Assembly: GCA_027186245.1 (NCBI GenBank)
Contig: CP114495.1
Coordinates: 2,433,001 to 2,497,000, forward strand
DNA: 64,000 nucleotides
Origin: Coriaria nepalensis
Taxonomy: Eukaryota; Streptophyta; Magnoliopsida; Cucurbitales; Coriariaceae
Direction of reading: 5' to 3'
In this document: in pieces, positions 25,212 through 36,205 of the stretch
Layout: every line of letters begins with the position of its first letter
Numbering within the stretch: position 1 is the first letter of the stretch
The notes under the pieces: model-generated
Told to the model about the DNA's origin: nothing
Seen by the model: the letters and a program-made list of their open reading frames with translations, nothing else
Databases searched by the model: none
Made by a program: the position numbers and the translations under genes

Positions 25212-25885
25212 TTCTTCTTTGTCAAGATGTAAAAGACAAGGCCACTTGGGAAAAAATCGAAAGCATGATAAAAAAGGATAAAAAGGGTATTGAGGAAATG
25301 AATATAGCACCATACAAAGTTTGAAACCTGAATGGTTTCTACTCGAGCTGAAATTAGGTTCAAGTATGGGAAGCTCTAGTGTATTCCACAATCAGGTTGA
25401 TTTGGCCTAGAAGAAATGAAAATCTTATATAATGGGGAGATAAGGTGGCTAAAAGCAAAGTGAAGGTACCTTTAAGGCCTTTTACATGGAGGAGATAAGT
25501 AGGCGGTACGTAAGTCTTTGCATCCTCAAAGAAATTGATACTATAGAGGCCAATATTAGTACCTTTTTCACGATCTAAAACTAATTATGATCATGTATGG
25601 CATATAATTTATCTGATACTATACATTATGTTCTAACCTCTGGGATTGTATTGATCTCTGTTACCAAGTCGGAAGTGACACCGACATCGTTCCCATGTTC
25701 GACTTCGTTAGATGGCGAGTTCATCATCTTCTTGTCTTTGTCTACATTTCTCTTCAGTTTAATAAGAATAAGCTCTCTCTACAAGAGAACAAAACATAAA
25801 ACCCCGCTTATGAATCCGGAATCTATGATCAATTCAAAAGAAGATTAAACTGTTGCTGTTAGTAAATAAAAGAAAACCGTACCGA
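25212..25885 (-). pseudogene. Truncated, internally deleted copy of the neighbouring NAC locus
   Basis: The left part (about 25212-25527) matches 27487-27808, the DNA downstream of the NAC gene. The right part (about 25537-25885) matches about 29034-29365, running from NAC intron 3 through exon 3 to the exon 2 donor. The join removes what would correspond to 27809-29033, which contains exons 4 and 5. The orphan exon 3 copy (25638-25778) keeps both splice sites, the same 141-nt length and an open frame (RELILIKLKRNVDKDKKMMN), with 10 of 47 residues changed. Similarity stops at the exon 2 border, so the NAC DNA-binding domain is absent. Not a functional gene. Confidence 0.85.
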
Positions 25886-27486
25886 AAAATTTCCCTTTTT
25901 CTTAATACTTAGTGAGGTTCAAAAATTAGCTAACAACATTCTAATATCAAATAACTCATCATAATTATGAAATTTCGGGGTGTTTATTATTATTATCTCA
26001 AATTTAGGGGTTATTTGGTTGCAAATGAAAACAATGGGAAAATGAGATGAACAATTTCCTAATATTGCATATATTTGGTTGCAAAGAGAATAAGTAAAAG
26101 AAATGATTTTGATTCCATGATTAAGCAAATCATGCGTTTGTTACTTAGAGAGAAAGGGATTCAAAAAATCATTTTTAGGAAACTTGTAATAAATTTTTTA
26201 CCATATGAAAATTTATAACTACAATTTTGCCCACTAAATCCATAATCCAAATTCCTAATTCATTTTTAAAAAAATATTTTGGTTATAATAATTTATTCTT
26301 TTGTTTTTAAAATATTGGATATAATTAATTATAAATTTTTTGTAATCTATATTATTAACATAATAACTACAACTTTCATATTATTAAACTTTTATCCCCT
26401 TAACTTTTTAATAACTAAATTTATGCCCTCAAAGTTATAAGAAATTACAAACTCTTTTGAAATTAACCCCCCAAAAAAAGAGAAAAGTGATCGGGAACTC
26501 GGGCAAAGAAGATAGGTCCGGTTGGGGAAGGATTGGAACCCCGGGGCTAGAAGAAGGATGGAAGAAGAAATAATCCCCAACAAAGCATAAACCAGAGTTC
26601 CTAGTTTTGCCAGAGCAAGAGGAGACGAATGAAGAAAAGAAGGCTAAATTATTTAAATATATATATAAATTTGAAAAAAATAATAATAAATCCAACAACA
26701 ACAAATAAAATCTCATCATTCAAGATTATCAAACTTAAAGTGCAGGTATTAATAAGCCCATTAAAGGGCTTCAAACATCGTAGGTTTTCAAACAAGCATA
26801 GGAAAATACGGAGAAAATAATTACATTCATTGCTATAATAGTTCGGAGAGTCTCACACTTTTGCTAAAGTGTTTATGGATTCAAGACTAAAAGTTGTTGC
26901 TTTAGATGCTATCTGCATCACTTCTTCCGTTCTCCATTCTTTTATATAATTCCATTATCCATCCGGATTCCTGATTATCATGTTGGAACCATACCTTAAG
27001 CGAAGAGGGACAAGGTTTTAAAAGTACAGCAAGCTATGTCTGGCAGCTTCTTCCATCTAGATCCCCGTTTCAAACTCTACTTAATACTTATATCTTGACT
27101 AAAGGAAATCAGAAGAAGGAAGTCATCCCGAAAACATATCTCGACCAAAAACATCATTTTCTTTCTTTCTGTAATAATGAAGTTCATTTGATCGTTGCAT
27201 GCTTCGAATTGAAGATCCCAAAACAAGGTAAATACTGCAACATAAAGAAAGAAAAAAGAGGATATAAGAAAAAAAAGACAAGTTAATAACATGTAGATAA
27301 ACAATAAGGCATCATCGATAGAGCAACTGAAAATTTCAAGCTCACCTGAAAATTGCTTATGGAGGAATCCCAAGCCACATAGTATGGGGGATATTACCAT
27401 GCGACCCCTCATATGGAGAAGAATATTCTGCTGTGGAGGAGGTGTTTATGTTTGGAAACTGTCAATCGATCTTGAATATTCTGTTA
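25886..27486. other. Intergenic, no supported gene
   Basis: AT-rich DNA between the NAC partial copy and the duplicated downstream segment. Near 26005-26090 the phrase ATTTGGTTGCAAA occurs twice, about 60 bases apart. Short open frames on both strands (26.4-26.8 kb and 27.1-27.4 kb) have no recognisable domain. Confidence 0.4.
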
Positions 27487-27808
27487 TTCTTTGTCAAGAT
27501 GTAAGAGACAAGGCCGCTAGGAAAAGAACCAAAAGCATGATAACAACAATAAAAAGGGTACTGAGGAAATGTATATAGCACCATACAAAGTTGAAACCTT
27601 CTATGAAATTCAAGTATGGGAAGATCTAGTGTATTCCATAATCAGGGTTGATTTGGACTGAGTTCCATAATCTGGGTTGATTTGGACTAGAAGAAATGAA
27701 AAACTTATATAAGGGGAGATAAGGTAGCTATAAGCCAAGCGAAGGTACCTTAAGGCCTTTACATGGAGGAAATAAGTAGGCGGTATGTTATTCTTCGCAT
27801 CCTCGTTT
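27487..27808. repeat. Second copy of the NAC downstream segment
   Basis: Direct-orientation counterpart of 25212-25527, sharing for example TTCTTTGTCAAGATGTAA, AGCACCATACAAAGTT and TAAGTAGGCGGTA. It also has a local duplication of about 30 bases (ATAATC.GGGTTGATTTGGACT twice, near 27640-27690) that the other copy lacks. Confidence 0.85.
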
Positions 27809-28015
27809 TCACAAAGATGATAAGAAAAATCTGGTAACAGAATGAGATTTTGAAGAAATTGAATTTCAGGTGATACTTGACCAAGGGGAAGGGTTTTGGA
27901 ATGGAGCTCTTTGAAGCTCGGTTTGGGGGTAGTTTGGATCTTTATGATTTTGAGATTTTTCTTGAGGGAGTTCTGATTGGATTTTGAGGTTTGAAATATA
28001 TTGAATTCTGGGACA

Positions 28016-28033
28016 GGGGGGGGGGGGGGGGGG
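28016..28033. repeat. G18 homopolymer
   Basis: Eighteen consecutive G, just downstream of the NAC stop codon (on its opposite strand). A candidate quadruplex-forming or assembly-error-prone tract. Confidence 0.9.
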
Positions 28034-28226
28034 AAAGAAAAAAGAAAAAAAATAAAAAACTACAATAAGATTTTGATGTGTATAGAAGAATATCATATTG
28101 CACTGTAATGATGTGAATTAGATTGATTAATTGCACATCATTACATGCTTGTAAATTGATATTTTCCTATACAAGGTCATCCAACAATCTATTGGAAAGA
28201 TCCAATAGCTGTTGGATAACATGCTT

Positions 28227-29895
28227 TTACCGGTGGTGGTGGGGCCAGGGCCGGGATGGGGCCACTTCTTCTTGGCCGCATCCATCACCCTGGAAAAGAT
28301 CAAACAAATCACCAAAATCCTTCAAATAGAATATTTCACGATCCTCATAACTGATTGCGTTTAACGCAATTCTGTCATCATAGACTAGTTTTTCATTATC
28401 TCTGTCTTGAGATTCGAAGATTTCATGATACTCATAACCGATTGCGTTGAACGCAATTCTGTCATCATTGACTAGTTTTTCATTATCTCTGTCTTGAGAT
28501 TGCACCATTTCCAGTTGATCAACAGGAAATGAAATGAAAAACTTTGTGCGATCATCTTCAGGTGGTTGTTGTTCATTATCTCCGGATTGAGATGGATCCA
28601 TATTGATTCCATTACTATAGCCTGGTGAGGTATAGTTCGAAATGGGTTCTTTCGCATTTCCTTGTGCCTGAACATAATCAATTCGGGTTATGAGTCGACA
28701 TAGCTTTTATGATAATTATTATATATCAATCATGTTCTGACCTCTAGGCTTGCATCGATCTTTGCTACGTTATGTTCCAATTGTTGCACCAATTCCCATT
28801 GGTCAAAAAGAACCGAGTCAATAGGCATATAGATATCATCATCGGCAGGTAGTTGTTCATTATCTCCGGGTAGAGATTGATCCATACTAACTTCATTATG
28901 ATAGCCTGGTGATGGGAAGTCCACGTTTGGAAGAGGAAATGTGGATTCAAACGATGTTTCACCATTTCCTTGCACCTACACATAATAGACTTGGATTAAG
29001 AGTCATAATGAATCCGGATGGGATCAAGATTTCGATACTATAGAGGCCATATTAGTACCTTTTTCACAATCCAAAACTCATGATGATCATGTGTGGCCTA
29101 AACTTTATCTGATACTATACATTATGTTCTAACCTCTGGGGTTGTATTGATCTCTGTTGCCATGTCGGAAGTGACACTGACATCGTTGCCATGTTCCACT
29201 TTGTTACATGGCGAGTTCATCATCTTCTCGTCCTTGTCTACTTTTTTCTTCAGTTTAATAAGAACGAGCTCCCTCTACAAGAGAACAAAACATGGAACCC
29301 AGCTTATGAATCCTGATCTATGATCGATTCAAAAGAAGCTTAAAACTGTTAAAAGAAAACCGTACCTGACGAGGGAAGGTACGGGGAGCATGATACTCGT
29401 GGATGACCCAGTTGGTCCTAAGGCCGTTAGGAACCTTACCACGGTAGAAAACCAGAGTCTTTTTTATTCCAGTCGTCTCTTTGCTGCCTTCAGCCTTAAT
29501 CGCTCTATCCTTCCCTGTTATCTTCCAAAACCCATGACCAGTAGCTCTCTTCGAGCGACGGCAAGTAATGGAGGACATTTCAGAGAAGAAGAACCACTCA
29601 TGATCACGCAGCTTGATCACAGACAGCTCTACACAAAACAAACAAAGAAACAGACATAATCACTAATCACCAGATTTACCACCCACTTCGATCAAAATCT
29701 ATAAGAATCGTCGAAAAACGGAGTAGGACATATACTTGGTAGATCCTCCGGCTCAAATTTCAGAATATTAACTTCAGGAATTGCTTGAACCCGAGCTTCG
29801 TTTCCGATCAACTTGTTCTTGAGGTAGTAATAGATCAGCTCTTCATCGGTTGGATGGAATCGGTAGCCTACAACCGTTGGATCTAGGGGAGTCAT
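28227..29895 (-). CDS. NAC-domain transcription factor with duplicated C-terminal exons
   Basis: Five exons in phase: 29736-29895, 29366-29628, 29134-29274, 28742-28975 and 28227-28667, total 1239 nt, 412 residues. The NAC domain occupies about residues 1-155: [16 protein letters not shown] (subdomain A), [23 protein letters not shown], and [20 protein letters not shown] then IHEYH (D/E). It is a DNA-binding and dimerisation module acting in the nucleus. Exons 4 and 5 are paralogous: both begin (V/A)QGN, carry SPGY and PG/SGDNEQ.P, and are preceded by similar intron ends. Exon 5 also holds a perfect-length tandem repeat of 29 codons (28326-28412 and 28413-28499). The C-terminus is acidic, as in NAC activation regions. 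No transmembrane segment is seen, so it is not an NTL type. The start [13 protein letters not shown] is the usual NAC opening. The target pathway cannot be assigned. Confidence 0.9.
28326..28499 (-). repeat. 87-base coding tandem repeat in NAC exon 5
   Basis: Two in-frame 29-residue units starting [10 protein letters not shown]. The second differs from the first at a few positions (N/Y, F/L, G/S, Y/D, H/R, E/Y). Phase is preserved. Confidence 0.93.
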
Positions 29896-30838
29896 TTAGC
29901 ACTTGTTGAAAAAACGGAGCACCGGGCAAAAACACAAAAACAAAAAACAGAGAGAAGTAGCCCACTAGCAGTGAAGAGTATGAAGAAGGCCGTGAAGTTG
30001 AGTGGCGTATATATTACGAGTATGAGGACTAGGCATTGACTGAATTTCGGTCTGGGTCTTTACCTTACGACTCAAGTTACCGAAGCAGAGACAAGCACTA
30101 GCTTCGGATTGGGTGAAGGAATTTTAGAACGGACTATCACTCTCCAGTCCAAATCAATAATGCCATTTAGTTAGACACTTTTTCTTTTTACTGCAGGGAA
30201 AACGCGTAAACTAATAAAACTATAAAAGAACTGTACGACGTATACTTCATCTAATACAGTTCTAGACTCTTCTTTCAAGTATGTTGTACAGTAAATGATC
30301 TGATTAATATAAGGGGATTTCATGATTAGATAATATTTATTTATATCCATCTATTTTAATTATATATATATATATATTTAATATGATAATATAAATTTAA
30401 AATATATAGTTAAAATTGATCTATATATTGTAAATACGATTTTTCAAAAAAAAAAGTTTCAATACTACGTAAAGTTCTATATCCTTCTTCCATGTATATG
30501 ATTTAGACGTGTTCGATAACGTTATACATATAGTTGGAGCTTACTTTTCTTGTTAAACAAGACTAGTAGTTGTCCTATGCATAACAGAAACACTTTATTC
30601 TCCACTTCATTCTGTCCCCTTGCTTAGGAGGGTAAAGCTACTCGTTAATATCATAGGATGGAATAATATGTTAATCATATTCTCTAAGACATTCATATTC
30701 CTTTACACATCTGAATTCAAGTGTGTATGCATCTTTCTCTGCCCGGAAAACTCGGCCCAAGGCTGAACTGGCCGTAAACGTATAGAGAAAAACATCCTAT
30801 GTACCCATATTACATAACTTCCTAAGTGAAAGTGCAAA
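29896..30838. promoter_or_regulatory. NAC upstream region and tail of the EEP pseudogene
   Basis: About 0.94 kb between the NAC start (minus strand) and the end of the next minus-strand pseudogene. It must include the NAC promoter and leader. It is AT-rich with TA runs near 30360; no gene is seen. Confidence 0.4.
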
Positions 30839-32890
30839 TCACTTGCGCAAAGTAACCGGTGAAAACAGGGCAGTAAGTTGAGCATGATCCGAAAGGGAGT
30901 AATTCTCTGGCCACATCCCTCTCTCTACTTCTCTAGGATATAAGAATGCATTATTCACTTGTAAACCAACTATCACTTCCTCCTCCTTAGTTCCCTCTTT
31001 AGGTTCATTCATTCTTGTTCCAATATTTCCTCTCCCTACTGTAGTTTGCTCCAAACTTGTCTGATTCCAAATACTCTGCTCAATAATAATGTATCACACT
31101 AGTAAGTATCCCCTTTTGTTTCAAAAAGAAAAAGAAAAAGAAAATGCTAGATTTGGATAAGCCAAGACAGGAAGAGAGAGTAACCTTAAATTCGTCGAAA
31201 TCAATGACACCATTTCTGTCTATGTCTGCTTGTTCCCAGAGATCTTTCATGTCTTGAAAACTAAGTCGATTAGGAAGATCGTTCCATTTCACCTATGGGT
31301 ACCAGATCAAAGTATAGTCATGATTTGTTTTGAATTAAAATTTATGATGTGGAAAAAAACAAAATAGCATTGTTAAGTACATGGTGAAGAGCTTCACAGA
31401 AAGCCAGGAATGTGATGAAATTGGAACCGGTATCACGCTTCATGAAGGTGAAAGCATCATTTTCGGACATTGAAGCTTTCCGTAAATGGTACTGGAAGTA
31501 GAATAAATAAATAAACAAAACATATGAAGTTTTAATATAGAAGAGTTGAGGAAAATTACATTCATTATACCAAAAACTGCTTCGGCCCAGCTCGTCTTCA
31601 AAGGCTTCCGAGGCATGTTAGGGTTACAAAGCCAGATAAAATCGACCCCACAAATGTTTCCTCGATGATTTCTATGGCTTATACCCACTATATATTATAA
31701 AAAAGAACACGTTCGTAACTTTATTCAACATCTTGATGATAATAAGAAGATGATGTGTAATTATGAATTAACCTTATGAGCATCTGCTTCATTGTCTGTA
31801 TAATGATCAGCACTTGAGCAGTATATCATACGATGATACAAATCCTTGTGACCGAAGAAACTTATAAACATGGCCCCTCTTGCTCCCATTCCAGTCACTG
31901 CAAAATATTCATTATTGTTTAAGCAACTCCCAAAAGGGTGTTTTAAATTTTTCTCAAATTATAAACTTGAAATGGAGAAAATCGAAACTGACCCTCATAG
32001 TATGATGGGCGTGGGTTTGAGCTGGTTTTCTATCCGATAAGATTCTAAGTACTGAAATATTTTGTAACTTAATGGAATCTGACCATAGATAGACTTGAAT
32101 TATGAGGAAATACTATAAGAATTTCTTGCGCTTGCTCTTGCTCGACATTTTCAGTTTGATTTTTCAAATTGATATGGGCTTGTAATTGAACATGAAAGAA
32201 ACTGAGCAACCTGGTCTCCGAAATCATTGAAGAGCAATTCTCAAGTGTTTAGGACACGGAAATAGTCCTCATGTACAGCAGTTAGAAGGCCTGTATATAG
32301 AGAATACTAGTCATGAAAACGAAGCAAATATTGAAGATTTTACCAAGAGTTTCTAAACCAAAATGGAGAGAAGGTAGTTATACCATCTCCACGGTTATTA
32401 GTCCGCACGAGCTTGAGGGAAATATAACCAGCTCGATTGAGCTTGCTGAGGTACATTTGTACTAGTTCATCATTTCCAACCCAGAATTCCTATAAATTTA
32501 TGGGAATTTTAATATATCAGGCAGGAATGTTTAATATTTCACCATCTTTTTAACGGATGGGAGAAAATTTTAGCACCTGGAGACAGATAATGGAAGAAGA
32601 TTCATAGATCAACCAGTCTAAAATCATCTGGTTTCTAGTCAGACAGAATGCTCTGAAATCACTCTCTCTTAGCCCTGGATTCTGCCCAAACCCAAAATAA
32701 AATAAGTACTAAAATAATTTTAAAAAAAAAAGAAAAAGAAAAAGAAAGATGAAAGATGAAAGAAGGGGCGGGACCTGTTGATCGATTCGTTTGTAGATGG
32801 GTTCAAGAATGTTGAAGGTAATGCAAGAAATGAAGAAGGGGACAATAATTTCTGCTTCTGATTTCTTATCTGTTGGCCCAATTGATTTGA
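30839..32890 (-). pseudogene. EF-hand endonuclease/exonuclease/phosphatase family protein, multiply disabled
   Basis: Nine exon-like blocks with good splice sites follow the plant calcium-binding EEP gene (At5g54130 type): about 32775-32890, 32577-32681, 32384-32489, 31993-32290, 31773-31897, 31560-31687, 31381-31491, 31185-31292 and 30839-31075. Recognisable pieces are FNILEPIYKRIDQQ, ICLQ|EFWVGNDELVQMYL, LLFNDFGDQVAQF, DWNGSKRGHVYKFLRSQGF, SHRNHRGNICGVDFIWLCNP, the EF-hand DIDRNGVIDFDEFK, and MWPENYSLSDHAQLTALFSP. Disabling changes: TGA within LNT*ELLFNDF, loss of about 5 codons after EILIV, a 1-nt loss before YKIFQYLE, TGA replacing the Cys of LCGDW, a 10-nt insertion before ADHYTDNEADAHK, and a 2-nt insertion at the start of the HRNHRG exon. 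No in-frame ATG is found in the first block. The C-terminal exons are intact and could still be transcribed. Confidence 0.82.
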
Positions 32891-33372
32891 AGCTGCAACA
32901 ACTGCTGGTTCTAAGCCAACATTTTCAAGAGAAACAACAACAAGACTTCACTTCTAAGCCAATCCACTCATTTCCTTTATCATTAATCTTCTCAAAGTTT
33001 ATCAGACAGTTCAGAAACATAAATTCTTACATCCTCGTGATTTATGTTCACATAATTTATTAAATATATTATAATAATAAATATCATATATTTTATTATA
33101 TATATATAATATATAATATATATAATTATAATAAAATTTAATATCTCATAAACATATAAAAATATTTCAAAAATAATAAATAAAAATAATTATTAATGGA
33201 GAGAAAATTAATCTCTTATGTGCAATTTACTTATAATAAGTTATTAGTATTCATCAACCCACAAACCATATTATACATTGAGTGTCACCACATAAATATG
33301 GTTAAGGCGTCACTCTCCTTTATTAGTCTTTGATCCTATAACTTCACAAATTTTTGTATTTTTTATACGCCA

Positions 33373-33376
<4 letters not shown>

Positions 33377-33409
<33 letters not shown>

Positions 33410-33500
33410 ATGATGCGACATGTCGTTCTACACACATTGATGCGACATGTGTACGACATGTCGTTCTACACATTGATGCGACATGTCGTTCCATCTCTGT
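33377..33500. repeat. TA microsatellite plus tandem ACATGT palindromes
   Basis: A TA run (33377-33405) is followed by repeated GATGCGACATGTCGTTC and ACGACATGTCGTTCTACAC units carrying the palindrome CGACATGTCG. They lie about 330-440 bases upstream of the PPR start and likely overlap its promoter. Confidence 0.85.
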
Positions 33501-33820
33501 TTAGTAGTTACCGAAAGAAGATGGATGCGATTTTTTCTGACGTATACGAACACGCGCACCAAACTTCTCTCGGAAAACAAACAGACTACTGGAAAATTAA
33601 GAACTAAGAATTTCTGTTTTTTTTTTTCTTTTATGTTGAGAGTGCTCAGACTTCAGAGTAGTAGAATGTTACCAGAACGCTGTTATCGGAGAAATTGGTG
33701 GCCGGCGGCGGTGAGGAAGGCGGCGCTGATTCATTCCCTACGTGAAGGAGAGAGAGAGAGAGGAGAAAGGCGGCGCTTTTTTGTCGGCTCGAATCACCAT
33801 TGACCTGAAATGCAAATCCA

Positions 33821-36205
33821 ATGCGCCATGGAAGAGCTACTAGTTTCGTCGTCAAAGCTCGAAGAGGAGCATCAATGGGGGGCGTCTCTCAGCTCGGAGA
33901 CCTACTCCTCGTCGCCTCCATTACCAAAACCCTATCGCAATCAGGTACTCGAAGCCTTGACGCTAATTCCTTCTCCCTCTCAGAATCTCTTTTACTCCGA
34001 ATTCTCCATACCAGATCTCTCCACCCTTCCAAAAAGCTCGATTTCTTCAAATGGTGTTCTCTCAGCACTAATTACAAACACTCCGCCTCCACTTACTCAC
34101 ACATCTTTCGCACACTCTGCCATGCCGGCTACCTTCACGAAATCCCCTCTCTGCTCTGTTTAATGAAGCGAGACGGCGTCGCTGTTGATTCTCAAACCTT
34201 CAAGCTTCTCCTCGACGCCTTTATCTGGTCAGGTAAGTTCGATTCCGCGCTTGAAGTTCTTGATCATATGGAGCAGCTAGGAGCTAACTTAGAACCTCAT
34301 ATGTACAATTCTGTGCTTATCGCTCTGGTTAAGAAAAATCAGATCAGTCTAGCCCTCTCAATCTTCTTGAAACTTCTGGAAGCTTCAAATAACAACAATG
34401 GTGAGTCTTTTCCGAATTCGATTGCCTGTAATGTGTTTTTGGTTGCTCTTAAGAAAGCTGAGATGAGGACTGAGTTCAAACTGGTATTTGAAAAACTTAG
34501 AACAAAGACTGGTTTTGTCTTTGAAACCTATAGTTATAACATATGCATTCATGCATTTGGCTTATGGGGTGATTTACGTGCTTATCTTGCTCTCTTTAAA
34601 GAGATGAAGGAGAGAAGTTTAGCTTCTGGATCGTTCGGTCCGGATTTATGCACTTATAATAGCCTTATTCATGTGTTCTGTCTTGTTGGGAAGATCAAGG
34701 ATGCACTGATTGTTTTCGAGGAACTAAAAGGGTCTGGTCATGAGCCTGATGCATTCACATATAGAATCCTTATCCAGGGTTGCTCTAAAGCTTATCGAAT
34801 AGATGAAGCAACCAAGATCTTTAATGAGATGCAGTATAATGGCTTTAGTCCTGATACGATTGTATACAATTCTCTTCTTGACGGACTATTCAAGGCTAGA
34901 AAAGTTGCAGAAGCGTGCCAAATGTTTGAGAAAATGGTTCAAGATGGGGTAAGAGCCTCTTGTTATACATATAATATTCTGATAGATGGGTTGTTTAGAA
35001 ATGGAAGAGCTGAGGCAGGTTACATTCTATTTTCCGACTTGAAGAAAAAGGGTCAATTTGTCGATAGTGTTACTTTCAGCATTGTTATTTTGCAGCTCTG
35101 TAAGGAGGGATTACTTGAACAAGCACTAAAATTGGTCGAAGAAATGGAAGGCAGAGGTTTTGTTGTTGATTTAGTTACTATAACTACACTTTTGATCGCA
35201 CTAAACAAACAAGGTAGATGGGATTGGATGGAGAAGCTTATGAAGCATGTTAGAGATGGTAACCTCGTTCCTAGTGTTGTGAGATGGAAGGCCGATATGG
35301 AAGCTTCAATGAAGAATCCACTAAATAAAAGGAAAGACTATACACCATTGTTTCCATCCAAAGGGGACTTGACTGAAATCATGAGCTTAATAGCTTCTTC
35401 CAATTCAAAGAAAGAACAGAAAGATGATTTGATTTCACCATCTTGCTCTACTGATCAATGGTCATCTTCTCCACATATGGACTGCTTAGCTGACCAAGCA
35501 GACTCCATAGATCACTCTTCTCACCTGTTTTCACCCAACAGAGGGCAAAGAGTTCAAGAAGAAGGTTCAAACTCGTTTGACATAGACATGGTCAATACAT
35601 TTATCTCCATATTTCTGGCCAAAGGAAAACTAAGCTTAGCCTGCAAATTATTCGACGTCTTTTCCAGTATAGGTGTCTATCCTGTGAGGTACACTTATAA
35701 TTCATTATTGAGTTCATTTGTCAAGAAAGGCTATTTCACCCAAGCATGGGGTGTCCTTAATGAAATGAATCAGAAGGTTTCTTCTACAGACATAGCCACA
35801 TACAATGTGATAATCCAAGGATTAGGCAAGATGGGAAGAGCAGATTTAGCTACTGCTGTTAGAGATAAGCTAATGGAGAAAGGTGGTTATCTAGATATTG
35901 TTATGTATAATACTTTGATCAATGCGCTTGGGAAGGCGGGACGGATTGAGGAAGTTACAAAGCTTTTCGAGCAGATGAGGCATAGTGGAATAAACCCGGA
36001 TGTTGTTACTTATAATACATTGATTGAAGTTCATAGTAAGGCAGGGCAGTTGAAGGAGGCTTATAAATACTTGAAAATGATGCTTGATGCTGGTTGCTCT
36101 CCTAACCATGTTACGGATACTACTTTAGATTTTCTTGGGAAGGAGATTGAGAAATTGAGGTACCAGAAGGCTTCAATTATTCGGGACAAGAACGATTCTT
36201 CGTAA
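33821..36205 (+). CDS. P-class pentatricopeptide repeat protein (At4g01570-like)
   Basis: Intronless frame of 794 codons. Many degenerate 35-residue PPR units are visible, for example VDSQTFKLLLDAFIWSGKFD, YNSLIHVFCLVGKIKDALIV, FTYRILIQGCSKAYRIDEA, YNSLLDGLFKARKVAEACQM, YNILIDGLFRNGRAEAGYIL and, near the end, VMYNTLINALGKAGRIEEV and VTYNTLIEVHSKAGQLKEAY. A Ser-rich non-repeat spacer at about residues 490-590 splits two PPR blocks. There is no E, DYW or SMR extension, so it is P class, expected to bind organelle RNA. The N-terminus is basic and Ser-rich, consistent with organelle import. The start may be the ATG at 33821 or the Met at 33875 (MGGVSQLGDLLLVASIT); the second gives a more typical N-terminus. 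Overall order and length match the At4g01570 family, as far as I recall it. No disruption. Confidence 0.9.
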   Translation: MRHGRATSFVVKARRGASMGGVSQLGDLLLVASITKTLSQSGTRSLDANSFSLSESLLLRILHTRSLHPSKKLDFFKWCSLSTNYKHSASTYSHIFRTLCHAGYLHEIPSLLCLMKRDGVAVDSQTFKLLLDAFIWSGKFDSALEVLDHMEQLGANLEPHMYNSVLIALVKKNQISLALSIFLKLLEASNNNNGESFPNSIACNVFLVALKKAEMRTEFKLVFEKLRTKTGFVFETYSYNICIHAFGLWGDLRAYLALFKEMKERSLASGSFGPDLCTYNSLIHVFCLVGKIKDALIVFEELKGSGHEPDAFTYRILIQGCSKAYRIDEATKIFNEMQYNGFSPDTIVYNSLLDGLFKARKVAEACQMFEKMVQDGVRASCYTYNILIDGLFRNGRAEAGYILFSDLKKKGQFVDSVTFSIVILQLCKEGLLEQALKLVEEMEGRGFVVDLVTITTLLIALNKQGRWDWMEKLMKHVRDGNLVPSVVRWKADMEASMKNPLNKRKDYTPLFPSKGDLTEIMSLIASSNSKKEQKDDLISPSCSTDQWSSSPHMDCLADQADSIDHSSHLFSPNRGQRVQEEGSNSFDIDMVNTFISIFLAKGKLSLACKLFDVFSSIGVYPVRYTYNSLLSSFVKKGYFTQAWGVLNEMNQKVSSTDIATYNVIIQGLGKMGRADLATAVRDKLMEKGGYLDIVMYNTLINALGKAGRIEEVTKLFEQMRHSGINPDVVTYNTLIEVHSKAGQLKEAYKYLKMMLDAGCSPNHVTDTTLDFLGKEIEKLRYQKASIIRDKNDSS

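Noticed and set aside
33483..34163. Overlapping plus-strand frames before and inside the PPR gene
   Set aside because: They are out of frame with the PPR reading or lie in its leader and show no domain.
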